DNA of 64,000 nucleotides, from contig NW_003134346.1 of the NCBI RefSeq assembly GCF_000003605.2, positions 181,980-245,979 of the forward strand, given 5' to 3'. Both the position numbers and the translations under genes were made by a program. Source of the stretch: Saccoglossus kowalevskii. Taxonomy: Eukaryota > Hemichordata > Enteropneusta > Harrimaniidae. Shown here one piece after another: positions 1 to 10,875 of this stretch. Each line of letters begins with the position of its first letter. Within the stretch, counting starts at the first letter, position 1. Below the pieces are notes generated by a model. That model did not search any database and was not told the DNA's origin. It saw only the letters and a list, made by a program, of their open reading frames with translations.

Positions 1-339
1 TATGCAGGTGCATTTCGGTCATAATCTGCTTTGAATGTATATGTCACTCAAATATGAACGGAACGGGGACGTGTCATTGACAATGACTTGTTTATGTTGT
101 TTTTCTTGAAAACACATATTGCAATACCACAAAACGTGCATTGGAGTATGGTATCCACTAAAGTAACTCGACAACCTGCATCTTTTCTTAGCTGGTAATT
201 TTTTTATTCTCGTCCAGTGCACTCAAACGCCACAAACTGTAACATACAATACCTAATACTGTAACATGCAGTGAGATGAATTGACTCGTGTAGGTGGTTG
301 CATTGCTAACTTGCTCTTTAATGTTGAAATATATTATGA
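1..339. other. No gene seen
   Basis: AT-rich DNA with only short chance open frames on both strands. I see no splice-bounded coding stretch, repeat or promoter signature here before the retroelement remnant begins. Confidence 0.5.
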
Positions 340-2480
340 TTAAATCACATAAAATATGACAAATAAAAACAAACAGCTAACCAAACCCTGCAAGATATCC
401 AAAAATTGCCCATGCCCATTATGTAAGCAAGGTGTTCGACCTAACGATCATTTCCTCGTCAGCTGTCAACATAGGTCCCGTTTAACCCACAGCGCAAGGA
501 TCGAATACCTCAATGCTGGGATATCTGAACCACTCATTCTAAGTTAAAAAGCCAAATGGTAAATTCCACCTTTGTCACCTCACCTTTGCAGTTGTTGGCC
601 GCTACAGCAAGCCTCATGCCAGACATCGACAAGTACTTATATCATTACCATCGATCTCACAAAAGCTTTCTACCAGATTACCCTTTTGCACGATTCACAA
701 AAATACTGTAGCAACTTCATGCAAAGGTGTCCGTGTCTGTGTGCGTTCAGCCATGGGAATGCCAGGATCTAAAACAGCATTGGAAGAATTAATGTATCGC
801 TTATTTGGTGACCTTCTTGAGGATGCTAACATTGTCTAACTCACAGATGGTCTGTTCTGTGGTGCGAATAATATCAAGGACTTCTGTATGAATTGAAAAA
901 CGTCTTCTGTGCAAACTAACCGTCAATGACTGTCACAATTCTTGGTTGGGTGTGGAACAGAGAACCAATCATGCAAGTTGTATTTCACCGTATTTCTACA
1001 TTCTTGTCATGTACTCATCTAGAAATGGTATGCAACCTACGTTCATTTATAGGTGCATATACATGCCAAGCTGAAGTTTTACCAGGGTGGTGCAGCTATT
1101 GTTCCCCCACAGAAACAATTGGACGTCATTTGCAAGATAAAATTTACTGGTCAGATGAGCTTCCTCTTGTGTTTCTCAGGCAGCGTTATTGTCAAATCAA
1201 ACAATCACACTCCACAGATCAGATATGGATTTTTTCTGACGCGGCCGGTAAAAAACAGTGTAGTGCCCACCATGTACGTTTCACATGATGACAAGCTGCA
1301 CCTCTCAGGCTTCTTCAGTGCCAAGCTTAGAGAACGTCAGGCAATATGGCTCCCATGTGAAGTTGAAGCATTTTCTATCGCCATTGCCACAAGGCAATTA
1401 GGCCCATACATTATTCATCACAAACCATGTGTTCATGCCAACAGAAAGGCATGAGTGCAGACATATAACAAACTTTGTCAACGCGAGATTTCAGCAAGCC
1501 CACAACCTTCCTTCTTCTGTTGGTCAATGTGCCAATGTACGTCACCTGGCAGGCAAGGATATTCCTTCAAAAGTTTCCAGTCGCAATGCCACAGATGTAC
1601 CATCCCAACATGTCAGATATACTCATTTGTAGAACGAGTGGAAGATTTCGTCATGGGCACATCCGTTGAAGACATATCTTCGAGAAACAAATGCAGCATG
1701 GCAAACTGTCTAGTCAGAATGCGCTGGTTTAAGACGGTCAAGTTCCTTCGGTGGAATAGGAATGTGTGTTAACTAAATTAAGAATGTAAAATGCTAACTT
1801 AATACAGTTACTATTGCTAAAGATGGCCTATATGTAGTTAACCACACCTATCTAATGACAGCCTTCTTTGAAAGTACTATCTGAATAAGAGATCGGATGC
1901 ATCAAGATTCGCAACAGAATCCTTGTTGTAGATAGAGCAACACAAGAAGTTGGGGCTGAGTTACTTCGCCAGGGTCCACTATGTGCAACTATTACACCAC
2001 TATCCATCTCCTTCGCGATTATGCACGTTGATTATCGCATCCATTCAAGAGGTTTATCGGCATACGAGATGTGAACCAAAAAGACTAATTTACTAATTGT
2101 CAACTTCCTCTCAGTGACTATAAACTGTTTATAGACGAATGCATGAAACGTTTGACTAATCAACAAGCCAAGGTGATATCAACGACTTAACGCTCCTAAA
2201 GGCAAGACCATCAATACATCTTGTCTATTTATATTGCGACCGAAATAATTCAAGTGCCCAAGATCGCTACTTAGTGATTGGTGTTGATAGCCCATGGCAC
2301 AACATCTGAAAGTTCTGCAGTAATCAACTTGGACTCTTTAGCAACAGAGTCACAAGACACTGCCTCTCCTACATTCAACCCAAGATTGTTATCTCCTACT
2401 GACACAACTCCAACATCTCTGATTAGAAATACCCCAATAGAGGTCAAGCCAACTTCCAGGACACTTGAAGATTAATTCAT
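340..2480 (+). mobile_element. Decayed Ty3/Gypsy-like retroelement remnant
   Basis: Old fossil of an LTR-type retroelement. Parts seen in order on the plus strand: a short Cys/His cluster typical of the region before pol (about 400-480), a reverse transcriptase piece with TIDLTKAFYQ (about 640-880), and an RNase H-like region with GFFSAKL followed by WLPCEVEA (about 1230-1450). After that comes a stretch with the RHLAGKDIPS motif and further weak remnants to about 2475. The wording matches a pol family I know from amphioxus and hemichordate genomes. It is clearly broken, with well over five breaks. No terminal repeats could be paired, so both ends are approximate. It appears old. Confidence 0.75.
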
Positions 2481-2746
2481 GGACTTTATTTGATTGTGAG
2501 TACTGTTCAGCCGTTTCTCTTTTAGTCTCTTTTATTCGTCGTTTGTTCATTTTTTATGTAAACTGAAGTTGTTACGCCACTATGTGTGATTATCGTGTTT
2601 TACGAATTGTGTTTATGCCCTCTTGTGTTCGCTTCCTTATATTTTCGACTGTGTTTCCAGTTGAGTAATAATATAATTATAGTTAGTTTAGTGCTCCAAC
2701 TGAAATGCCTGGTTGTAGTCCAAGCGTTGTATACAACAGGTGTGTG

Positions 2747-2755
2747 TCCATACTG
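2747..2755. repeat. Target-site duplication, left
   Basis: The 9-mer tccatactg stands directly before the inverted-repeat element and is repeated exactly at 3357-3365 directly after it. This is what a transposase that cuts with a 9-bp stagger leaves behind. Confidence 0.75.
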
Positions 2756-3356
2756 TAGTCTGGTAAAGTCGGGACTTCTTTTTTGTTTTATAAAAAAAAA
2801 TGTATATAATTAATTGTCAATTTAGCCTTTTTAACGTGATCGCGAAAACTAGCGTGACTGCGAAAGAAATCCCGACTGGACGCATCTGTAGGCGACCCCT
2901 TGCGTTGGAGTGAAAACCGGAGCGGAATCACTCCGGTGATTATTAAAAGTTGTTGACTAGCATTGACAACTAATCAGAGTGCAGCTGTATACATCATATA
3001 TTATCCATGTTAATGTACGTGACCTTTGACTTCTGAGGTCCCGGTAATTTTGAAAGACTACTTATATACATTGGACATTTAAATCGACTTGTTTTCAGTA
3101 AACATGGACGAAAGTATCGCTTTCGCACTTAGAAAGTTAAAGTATTCAACTCTGCGATCGAATCGAATCAACCTTTAAAAGGTCATGTTTACTTTCACAC
3201 ACCCAATAATCAATGACATCATGAATAATTAATAGCAGTCAAATGCCCAGTCGGGATTTCTTTAGCGGTCAGGTTAGTTAACGCTAAAAGGACTAAAAGA
3301 ACAATTAATTATTTATTTTTGTAAAACAAAAAAGAAGTCCCGATTTTGCCAGTCTA
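2756..3356. mobile_element. 601-bp nonautonomous DNA transposon with long TIRs (Mutator-like?)
   Basis: The two ends are long imperfect inverted repeats of roughly 110-125 bp: the left runs from 2756 to about 2880 and the right from about 3245 to 3356. Shared blocks include TCGGGACTTCTTTTTTG, AATTAATTG and AAAGAAATCCCGACT. The outermost bases are TAGTCTGG and CCAGTCTA. Exact 9-bp copies of tccatactg flank it. Long TIRs with a 9-bp duplication are the hallmark of Mutator-like elements, so I infer a MULE-derived MITE. The interior (about 2880-3245) shows no transposase frame. The intact duplication suggests a fairly recent insertion. Confidence 0.75.
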
Positions 3357-3365
3357 TCCATACTG
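3357..3365. repeat. Target-site duplication, right
   Basis: Exact second copy of tccatactg, immediately after the terminal CCAGTCTA of the 601-bp element. Confidence 0.75.
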
Positions 3366-5135
3366 GTGCATATCCTGGAAATAAAACGGAACGGGGTATG
3401 TCTCGATTGAAACTGTCACTACGCCCACTTCTGAACAAATTAACTGTTTTAAATACACAGCTCAATAATACCGTTACTATAGTGACATCATGCATACGTT
3501 TACACGATGAGGCACGTGTGCAATCTCGATCATTAGATTCATTATACCCCTTCAAAGGTGTCTGTCGCCATTGACTGAACATTTCTAAGTGTGGGAAACT
3601 TGTTTCTCTGTATCTTTGAAATTTATTCAAACATATATTTCTTTTCCTGATCCTTTTTTTCCCCATTAAAATGTGCATGCTTAATAAGCAAATATTTTTA
3701 GTTTTCCGTTGTGGTATCTTACGATGCATTGAACATATACTAATGCAACTCAGAACAGAGGTGTTATTGGGTAATTTGTTCATTTCCACCATTCGTATCA
3801 AGCATTGATTTAGTTGTTCGTAATAAAGTTTAACATCTGGTTTCGTAGCGTATTTCTTCATAGTATATGTCTGTCTAGACTCGGCCAAACAGGAAACCTC
3901 AAACTTACAGATACATAATATACAATATATGACGACTTTCGCTCACTCATTGGATTCTCAAACCTTCACTTCAACCACGCTTCAAGTACAACGATGGGAC
4001 ATGGCGCAAACGTAACTCAGACGTTATTATTGGTAATTACAGTATCAAACATGTGGTGATCAAACTGAAATATCATTTCAATTAAAATTAAAAACTGCGG
4101 AGTATGATAGTAATTCTGGATCTAGCAGCACTATTGGTCAATGTTCACGTGAGCAGGATTTCTCAGTCACAATGCAACAACAAAATGAGATGACTACATA
4201 GTTTCTTATCGACCACAACAAGTTTGTGGTTTTCATCAAAAAATACTATCATACCGTGGTGACTCAATTAAAATCAAATCATTTATACGTGCCTTCAAGC
4301 GTGGAAGATAGACTAAAACATAAGACCCAGAGGATACTATTTAGAACAATATACCGGGGACGAAACAGGAGAGTCACTTTTGAAAAAAAAGTAAATATCA
4401 TAAATAGCCATGCTGTACCGTACATGAAGATACCGTACTTTCCCATGCTGTTGAATGTTTAACGTAAGAAATACGTGAATGTAATTTGCCACCATACTTG
4501 AATAAACATTTTATGATAATTTGATGTTCATATAATATATTTGTCTTTCACTGAAGTCAGTAATATTATTGAAGTTGAGTTTTTGTAAATTGTTTCTTGT
4601 GAATACAATGTTTATTATTTCTTTTTGGCCTATATACGTAAACAGAAAGTGATTTCCCCAGTTTTAATGTGTCAATTGCAAAATTTTACTCAAGTACCGT
4701 TATATCACACAACGTATTCCATAATATATAAACATATATATATACAGTCAATGAAAGGTACACTCTTGTGGTCATTATAACATTTTTGTAAAAATATATT
4801 TCTAATTGATATTAATGAGATAGTTAACATTATCCAATCAGCTAGCGCCTCATTTTGAATATATGTGAAGGCATGCGCGCGCATTACCGGCGTAGATAAT
4901 GTTCCGCCATTGAGCCAATCACTATCAAATAATTCATTAAAGGAAAGCTGATGATCAGCTGTAACAATCTTTTATAAAACACGTTTATAGGTGAAACCTT
5001 TGCTTTGTATTGTTTGAATATCCCAAACAATTTGTTTTATTGCTTAATAATATAGTTTTCAATATATTTGTAGGTAAACAAAATTACAGTAGGTAATGAG
5101 GTGGTCTGGCTAGTGCCATTTTACAGTAATTTGTA
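3366..5135. other. No gene supported
   Basis: AT-rich intergenic DNA. The longest open stretch is on the minus strand (3888 down to 3313, 191 codons from a TTG, or from an ATG a few codons inside), but its last part runs into the terminal inverted repeat of the 601-bp element. It resembles no family I know, has many Lys/Cys/Ile residues typical of AT-rich noncoding frames, and shows no splice logic, so I do not call it a gene. Confidence 0.4.
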
Positions 5136-7440
5136 ATGTTGCGAGCGCATTTCACTGAAACAGCAGTTGTGAATTACGTATTATCGCTGGCTTACTCTGA
5201 TTCCAGGGCTGCAGTGAGCATTAATTTCTCCCACACCTCACCAGATTCTACCAAGCATAATCATTCATCCAAAGACGGACAATACTCTGGAAAACCCGAC
5301 CTTACACATCGTAAGATGCTGTTGAAAACTGCGAAAATCCCTACCTCCTACAATGGGAAACAAGCTCTGGCTATGATTCTTTTTGATGAAGGCGCAGACC
5401 GTAGTTTCATCACAAGCCATTTCGCCAAGTCCATTGATGCGAAAATTCACTCAACTGAAGAACTGAATCTCAAGTCATTCAGTAACCCACGCACCGCATT
5501 CAAAACCATACCCCTAACCACTGTCAACTTGCTGAAACGAGATGGTTCATGTGCTCCGATTGACTTGCTATACATTGATGAAATCTCGGATAACTTAACG
5601 AACAATGTCAGCCATAATGTAAGAAAACTACAATATCTTCGAAAACTACCCTTAGCGCACCCAGTTTCCAATGAACCTACGATAACAATAGACATTCTCA
5701 TTGGTGTAGATAGGTATTGGGATTTTGTTGGTGACAAAATCATTCGTGGCAATGGCCCGGTAGCAGTTGAGTCATCTTTTGGCTATCTACTTTCGGGACC
5801 TATGCTCACTGGGAAACAACAAAGTTCACAAGTGCAAACTTTTCACCTCACCACTATGAAGTCTATTGATGAACAGCTCGAACCGATGAATGGATTGCAT
5901 CACCAATCAACTCCAATCAATGAAATGAACACTAATTCTAATCCTAATGTGACACAAGAAACTTCACCTAACATCGGCAACATTATGGATAAAGCCTCAC
6001 TGAACGACCATCCATTGACCCACTTATCAACAAGCAGTGACGAACTGACACCTCTAACTCCATCACACCTCCTCAACGGCCGTCCTATTCGAAGCCTCCC
6101 TCCAATGACACCAGTTGACAGCGATGCTATCTTGAATGATACACAGTCATCCATTCATCGATATCAATATATCTCTTCTCTCCGAGATGCATTCTGGAAA
6201 TGCTGGTCATTGGAATATCTCACTTCTCTACGCGAGAGACATTTACACTCCATCAAAGGTGTGAAACATAACGTTGTGGAAATCGGAGACATTGTATTAA
6301 TTCATGACAATGTGAGAAAACGTGTACATTGGCACATGGCCAAGGTTACTAAGCTGTTACCACGTCTGGATGGTATAGTGCACTCAGTCAAAATACTCAC
6401 TCGTCGGGGAACGACAAACAGACCAATATCCCGTCTATATCCACTGGAATTAAATGCAGAAACCTCCAATTCAGTTCAGACAGAAACGGAACCTACCGGA
6501 ATGAGTTCAACCATACAAAACCCAGACGCAACGCAAACCACTACCAGACGACCAGTGAGAAAGTCTGCTGTGAAAGCAAAGGAACTTGTGCAGAGATTGA
6601 TAAATAACAATCTTGTTTAATTGAACATTATTGTGACTCTTATACATGAACACATCATTGTTATTATTGTTGTAAATTGAACCCTGAACTCTCACCTCGA
6701 AAACGAGGCATGACATGATGACATCATCATTTATTATTGTATAAGCCATTACAATCTCAATGTCATGTTAACTAAGTTAAAGTAACTAAAACATGCGCAA
6801 TCGTCGAGATGTTTTCGTTGTTTGGCCGGGAATATATCGCTGGCTTACTCTGACATAATTTAGGTTTGTGTTAGTTTGTAGCATTTAAATGTCTAAAAAT
6901 GATACTTATTCTTGCTTGATTTTATTCATTCTTGTTTTATATGTATTGTCGAATTACTGTCTTTCTTAATGAATTTACTTGATTAAGCATTGTAATGTTA
7001 GTTAGAAGTTATGTGCATTTCAACATGTTTTACTAGTGTGTTTACCTCAACTTAACATTGAACTCTATGGCAAAGAAACATGCCATTTCTAATTGATGAT
7101 TACATTATTGGTCAGTTAAAGGGATTATCTTTCAGCCAATCATTGTCTTAGTACAGGATTAGGAAAGTTTATCTTTTGGATTACTGACCATGCCTTAAAT
7201 AAGCCCCTTTTAGCACCTTGTGTTAGACTGGACCCAAGCAAGTGTCAGTATACTATGCTTATTGCTGTTCCTGTAACTCTGTTCTTAGCTAGTTGTAAAC
7301 TCGATGTAGTACTGTTCCAGTAATAAAGATATTCTGCTGTGAGTATCTCAAATGGTTAATTTGTATCCAGTTGCTTATGACTTCATGGTTGTGATATATC
7401 ATCTCACAAATCAGTGTTGACTACAACGATCCCCCCACAC
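5136..7440 (+). mobile_element. BEL/Pao-type LTR retrotransposon remnant
   Basis: Fossil element. An open frame of 494 codons (5136-6620) carries two recognisable BEL/Pao parts: a retropepsin-like DUF1758 region (about 5300-5800, with LFDEGADRSFI and ILIGVDRYWDF) and the DUF5641 tail that follows the integrase in this superfamily (about 6050-6450, with PSHLLNGRPIR and VEIGDIVLIHDN). Reverse transcriptase, RNase H and integrase core are not seen, so it is broken. Downstream, about 6700-7440 looks like a 3' LTR: it contains a TATA-like ttaaataag near 7197, an AATAAAG at about 7323 and ends near a run of C. No matching 5' LTR was found, so the ends are approximate. Moderate age: the frame is still open. 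Confidence 0.8.
6705..7440 (+). repeat. Probable 3' LTR of the BEL/Pao remnant
   Basis: This stretch follows the element's tail domain. It contains a TATA-like box (ttaaataag, about 7195-7203) and then an AATAAA (about 7323) in the order expected for an LTR promoter and poly(A) signal. A 19-nt string inside it (6835-6853) recurs at the start of the open frame (5182-5200). Boundaries are guesses because no second LTR is present. Confidence 0.4.
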
Positions 7441-8178
7441 GTATCATCCAGCATGAAGCGCGTTCGCGTCGCCGCCTTTTTGAGTGTCGTGCAATAAAAG
7501 AGCTCCTCCAGAAACAGGAGGAAGTTATGTACGCGAACTCCAAGACGAGAAATCCGACTTTGCAATATTAGCGCTTCCACGTTTGGCGCTTTTGAAACTC
7601 CACGTTGCAAGAACGTTTGAAACTGTAAAATTGTTGGTACTTTTAAACTGGAACATTAATGACAATATTGTGTTCAACCCGTTTTTACATTTATTTGAAA
7701 TAATGTATTATGTTTAGATTATTACTAATGTCAAAATACTGTACTATAAATACTGTGATGAGATCAATACAAAATTCCAATCTGATACAAATCTGATGTA
7801 TTGTACGGCATGTATTTTTATATATTTTTTTGACTTTTACTATTTAAATTGTATTATTTTTTTAATGTTTTTTGTTACGTACTTGTGATTCGGTATTTTG
7901 TTAACTATCGTCACATGTGGGCTTTCGCGATTACCAAAAGGTCTTAAAACACAGATTTAAAAACAAAAACAAACTAGGATCTTATTTTAATCAGATTGTA
8001 CAAAATTCATGCCAACAAATACAGCTTCAGCGCAATTACACCACTTTATTATCCTCTACGACGTATATCAAGTCATTGTTGTGAACACATTTAATAAATC
8101 AATGACATAAAACACTGCAACAAATACAATTAAAGGCAATTTGTCTTGTCTTTAATTGTCTCCGTTATTACCTATGAC
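7441..8178. other. No gene supported
   Basis: The first 150 bases are GC-richer and encode a short Arg/Glu-rich frame (about 7410-7571) next to the LTR-like stretch; its status is unclear. The rest is AT-rich with T and A runs and no recognisable feature. Confidence 0.35.
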
Positions 8179-8401
8179 GTGGCAAGTGCCAGCAATGTAC
8201 CATAAATAGTCGGTGGAGGTGGCGATTGCTAGCAAAATACTGTGAATGTCGGTGGAGGTGGCCAGTGACAGCAAGGTCATTTAAATGGCATGAGAAGTGG
8301 TGAGTTCCAGCAGTAGTGTACTGTAAATGTCTGTAGAGGTGGCGAGTGCTAGCAAGGTACTGTGCAGGCGTCGAGTACCAGCAAGTTACTATAAAAGTCA
8401 C
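8179..8401. repeat. Degenerate ~40-bp minisatellite, six units
   Basis: Units start at 8179, 8219, 8258, 8297, 8339 and 8368, each beginning GTGGCGAGTGCTAGCAAG-like and continuing with a TACTGTAAATGTC-like block. Spacing is 40, 39, 39, 42 and 29 bp, the last unit being shortened. Units differ at many positions, so the array is old. The 80-codon open frame on the minus strand here is a by-product of the repeat. Confidence 0.8.
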
Positions 8402-8778
8402 ATTCAACAAAATATTGAAGGCAGTTTAAATATAAATGATATTATTTTTATCTAAAATATAATGGGGTTTGGGGGCGTTTTATTATAAATTATAAATATC
8501 CGACTATACTATCCCATAATTCTATGGAACACATCTACATGTTACCAGGTTACACCACTTTTTGCTGAAAAGAGTTTCAGTGAGTAAATGAATGCAACAG
8601 ATTCCCATCTTAAGTGTTATCTTTTTGGGGGTTCTTTATGCTTACCGAACCATATAAATATACATATTAAGATCCAATAAGTTACTTGTTGAGAAGTTTC
8701 TTTGGGCAGTGTCTTACAGTCTCCGGGGGAGTTTTCTGGAATTCGGGTTAGGACCCTACTCATTCGAGCCTGAGTACC
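8402..8778. other. No feature seen
   Basis: AT-rich spacer between the minisatellite and the dispersed repeat. It has no open frame of note. Confidence 0.5.
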
Positions 8779-9610
8779 GTAAACTCTCTTGTTTTGGCGT
8801 CACTCTAATTTAGGCGTCAGGGAAATGTGAAAGGTCTTAGTTTTGTTCTAAGATAAGCGTCACGAAATCACAGACAATTCAAAAAATACAATTCACAAGA
8901 TGAACAAAAATACTCAGTATATTTATTGTAATATGCATTATTTTTTTAGTTTTGTTGGTAACGTAAAGTATATTCTAAAAGAAGTAAAAATAAAAACAAA
9001 CGCGAATGCATTGCTTAAGAGTAGCAAGTGATCACAGTGGCACAATCCGGTCATGATAGTTTCACAAGTGAATAACTTACAGTTTTCGAAGTATGGCAAC
9101 TGTTGATTATTACTCAATAGTGATTATAATAACCATGGAGCTCCCTTTCTAGCTCCATGTAATAACGTATAAAAAATAAATTTGTTGAATTTTTATGAAA
9201 TGTAAGTAGAATTCAACTTAGTTTCATCGTAAACGAATGATTTCGGTTGCATGTAAACGCCCGATACGATACGATATCCGCCATGTTTTTCAATACACGA
9301 GATGGCCTGAAATTGTGTTTTTTGACCTGATAAGTCAAGTCGCCAATTAACCAATCGAAATGATGGATTGTGCCAACGTGTTTAAATTACCATACCTCAT
9401 TAAAATATGATAATGTCAGTACAGCGACTTCATGGCAAACGCAACACGGTAGAGATTTTCCGTTGTTGTAGTACGATTTTTTGGCTTTGATTTTGATGGG
9501 AAAATGACATTATTTTTTTTTTTAAATCAAAAATATTAGCTGTTTTCGAAAGTTGTGCAAAAGTTTACCACTGATGTGGGTCAGCGCAACAAAAATCCTG
9601 ACTGGGCGTC
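8779..9610 (+). mobile_element. Truncated mariner-like dispersed repeat, copy 1
   Basis: Aligns in the same orientation with 21491-22388 over most of its length. Shared blocks include CACTCTAATTTAGG, GTTTTGTTGGTAACG, TTTCACAAGTG, CGATACGATAC and TTGTTGTAGTACGATTTTTTGG. The left end reads TA then CCGTAAACTC, matching the TA/CYGTAAAA terminus of copy 2. No matching right terminus is found, so the right end is approximate. This copy carries a short stretch around 9135-9162 (ccatggagct ... agctccatg, a perfect-arm hairpin) that copy 2 lacks. No transposase frame is visible. Confidence 0.65.
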
Positions 9611-10384
9611 AGGTTAGCATGAATCAAATAATCGGATAAAAAAATGAAAACGTGTCTTTCCAGCATTTTTGATAATTCCGATAAAACACATACTAGATGA
9701 TGACTTGCCACATACTGTACAGTACATACAGTAAAAGTCTGGATTAAGTCAGCGTTGTCTAGCATTTTCTTTGCATCTATGCCCTTAACGCTGAGATGTA
9801 ATTTGAAATTTGTAGAATCATTATAGACAAAGACACATTGTTCCCGTTAACAAAGTGATAATAATTTAGAGTTGATTTCGTTAATTTCCGATTGTACATT
9901 TATGTCAGTCTGTGGTGGAAGATTTGAACTGTCTCGTGTCTCGGGCTAAAAAGACTTTACGATCATTAAATATGTCAATAAATGAACGTGCATCTGTATG
10001 TCATCATGTGCATCTCCTTTAAACAAATTCTGCCCAAGCATGTCTTATGCACCAATTTTCAAGAATCTGTCATTAGTTAGGTGAAGTTCGGTGATTTGAA
10101 AAGTCTCTTGGTCACTAAATTTACTTTATCTGTGTTTCCTCAATACATTTACAGATATATTAGTTAAAATTCACAATACCTTATGATTATTATTCATTTC
10201 TTGTATGCAAAATTATTCAAATATGTGATATTTTGACCATAGACTTCAACCATAGGCATTTGTCATTCTCATAGAGAAAATCTGGCTTTTCAAAATATAA
10301 CTGCAAGCAGTGATCAGGGTAGTTCCAAATGGCAATTGGCAATCTATGATAACTCACCTGTGGTGTTAGTTGCATGCCACTATC
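9611..10384. other. No gene supported
   Basis: AT-rich, no long open frames. Some phrases resemble the array units that follow, but too weakly to extend the array. Confidence 0.4.
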
Positions 10385-10875
10385 TGCTCCAGTACATAAA
10401 GTATTACAGTTATGCATACAGGTCACATATGTAGTCATATCGCTCTGCGATGCCTTCATTATAGCACTGGTTTACAGTGTATAATATATTACAGTTAAGC
10501 ATATTAATCAGGTTACACATATTGTTAGATAATTTAGTCTTATATCTTGTCCCATGCCTTCAATATTGTACTGAATGCATATCTCTGACTGCAACAGAGC
10601 ATATTAACATGTCCATATATGAACATGTGTTTTGTTAGTCACATTGTCAAAGGCCTTCTTTATAGCAATGGTTGCAGGTCATCTGCAGCAGTACTTTATA
10701 CATGACAATTGTGCATATTGATTAGGTCACATAATCATATATGGTCATCTTATACGTTAGTCACATTGCCTGTCAAACGCCTCCATTATAAAAATAGTTG
10801 TATGTTATTATCCCAAACCGTGCTTGTGGTATTACAGTTATGCATGTTAATAAGGTCACACGTTTATATAAAAGT
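10385..10875. repeat. Degenerate tandem array, ~85-125-bp units
   Basis: A phrase like ATTACAGTTATGCATATTAAT..AGGTCACA recurs at about 10403, 10488, 10594, 10703 and 10831, each followed by a GTCACATTG/GCCTTCATTATAGCA-like block. Unit length drifts from about 85 to 125 bp. This looks like an old minisatellite or satellite fragment. Confidence 0.55.

Noticed and set aside
3313-3888. 191-codon minus-strand open frame
   Set aside because: Begins at TTG, ends inside the terminal repeat of the 601-bp element, no similarity recognised and no splice signals that improve it.
5265-6154. Minus-strand frames inside the BEL/Pao region
   Set aside because: Shadows of the plus-strand coding frame.
8168-8410. 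80-codon minus-strand open frame
   Set aside because: It is a translation of the 40-bp minisatellite (repeating His/Arg/Leu phrases), not a protein family.
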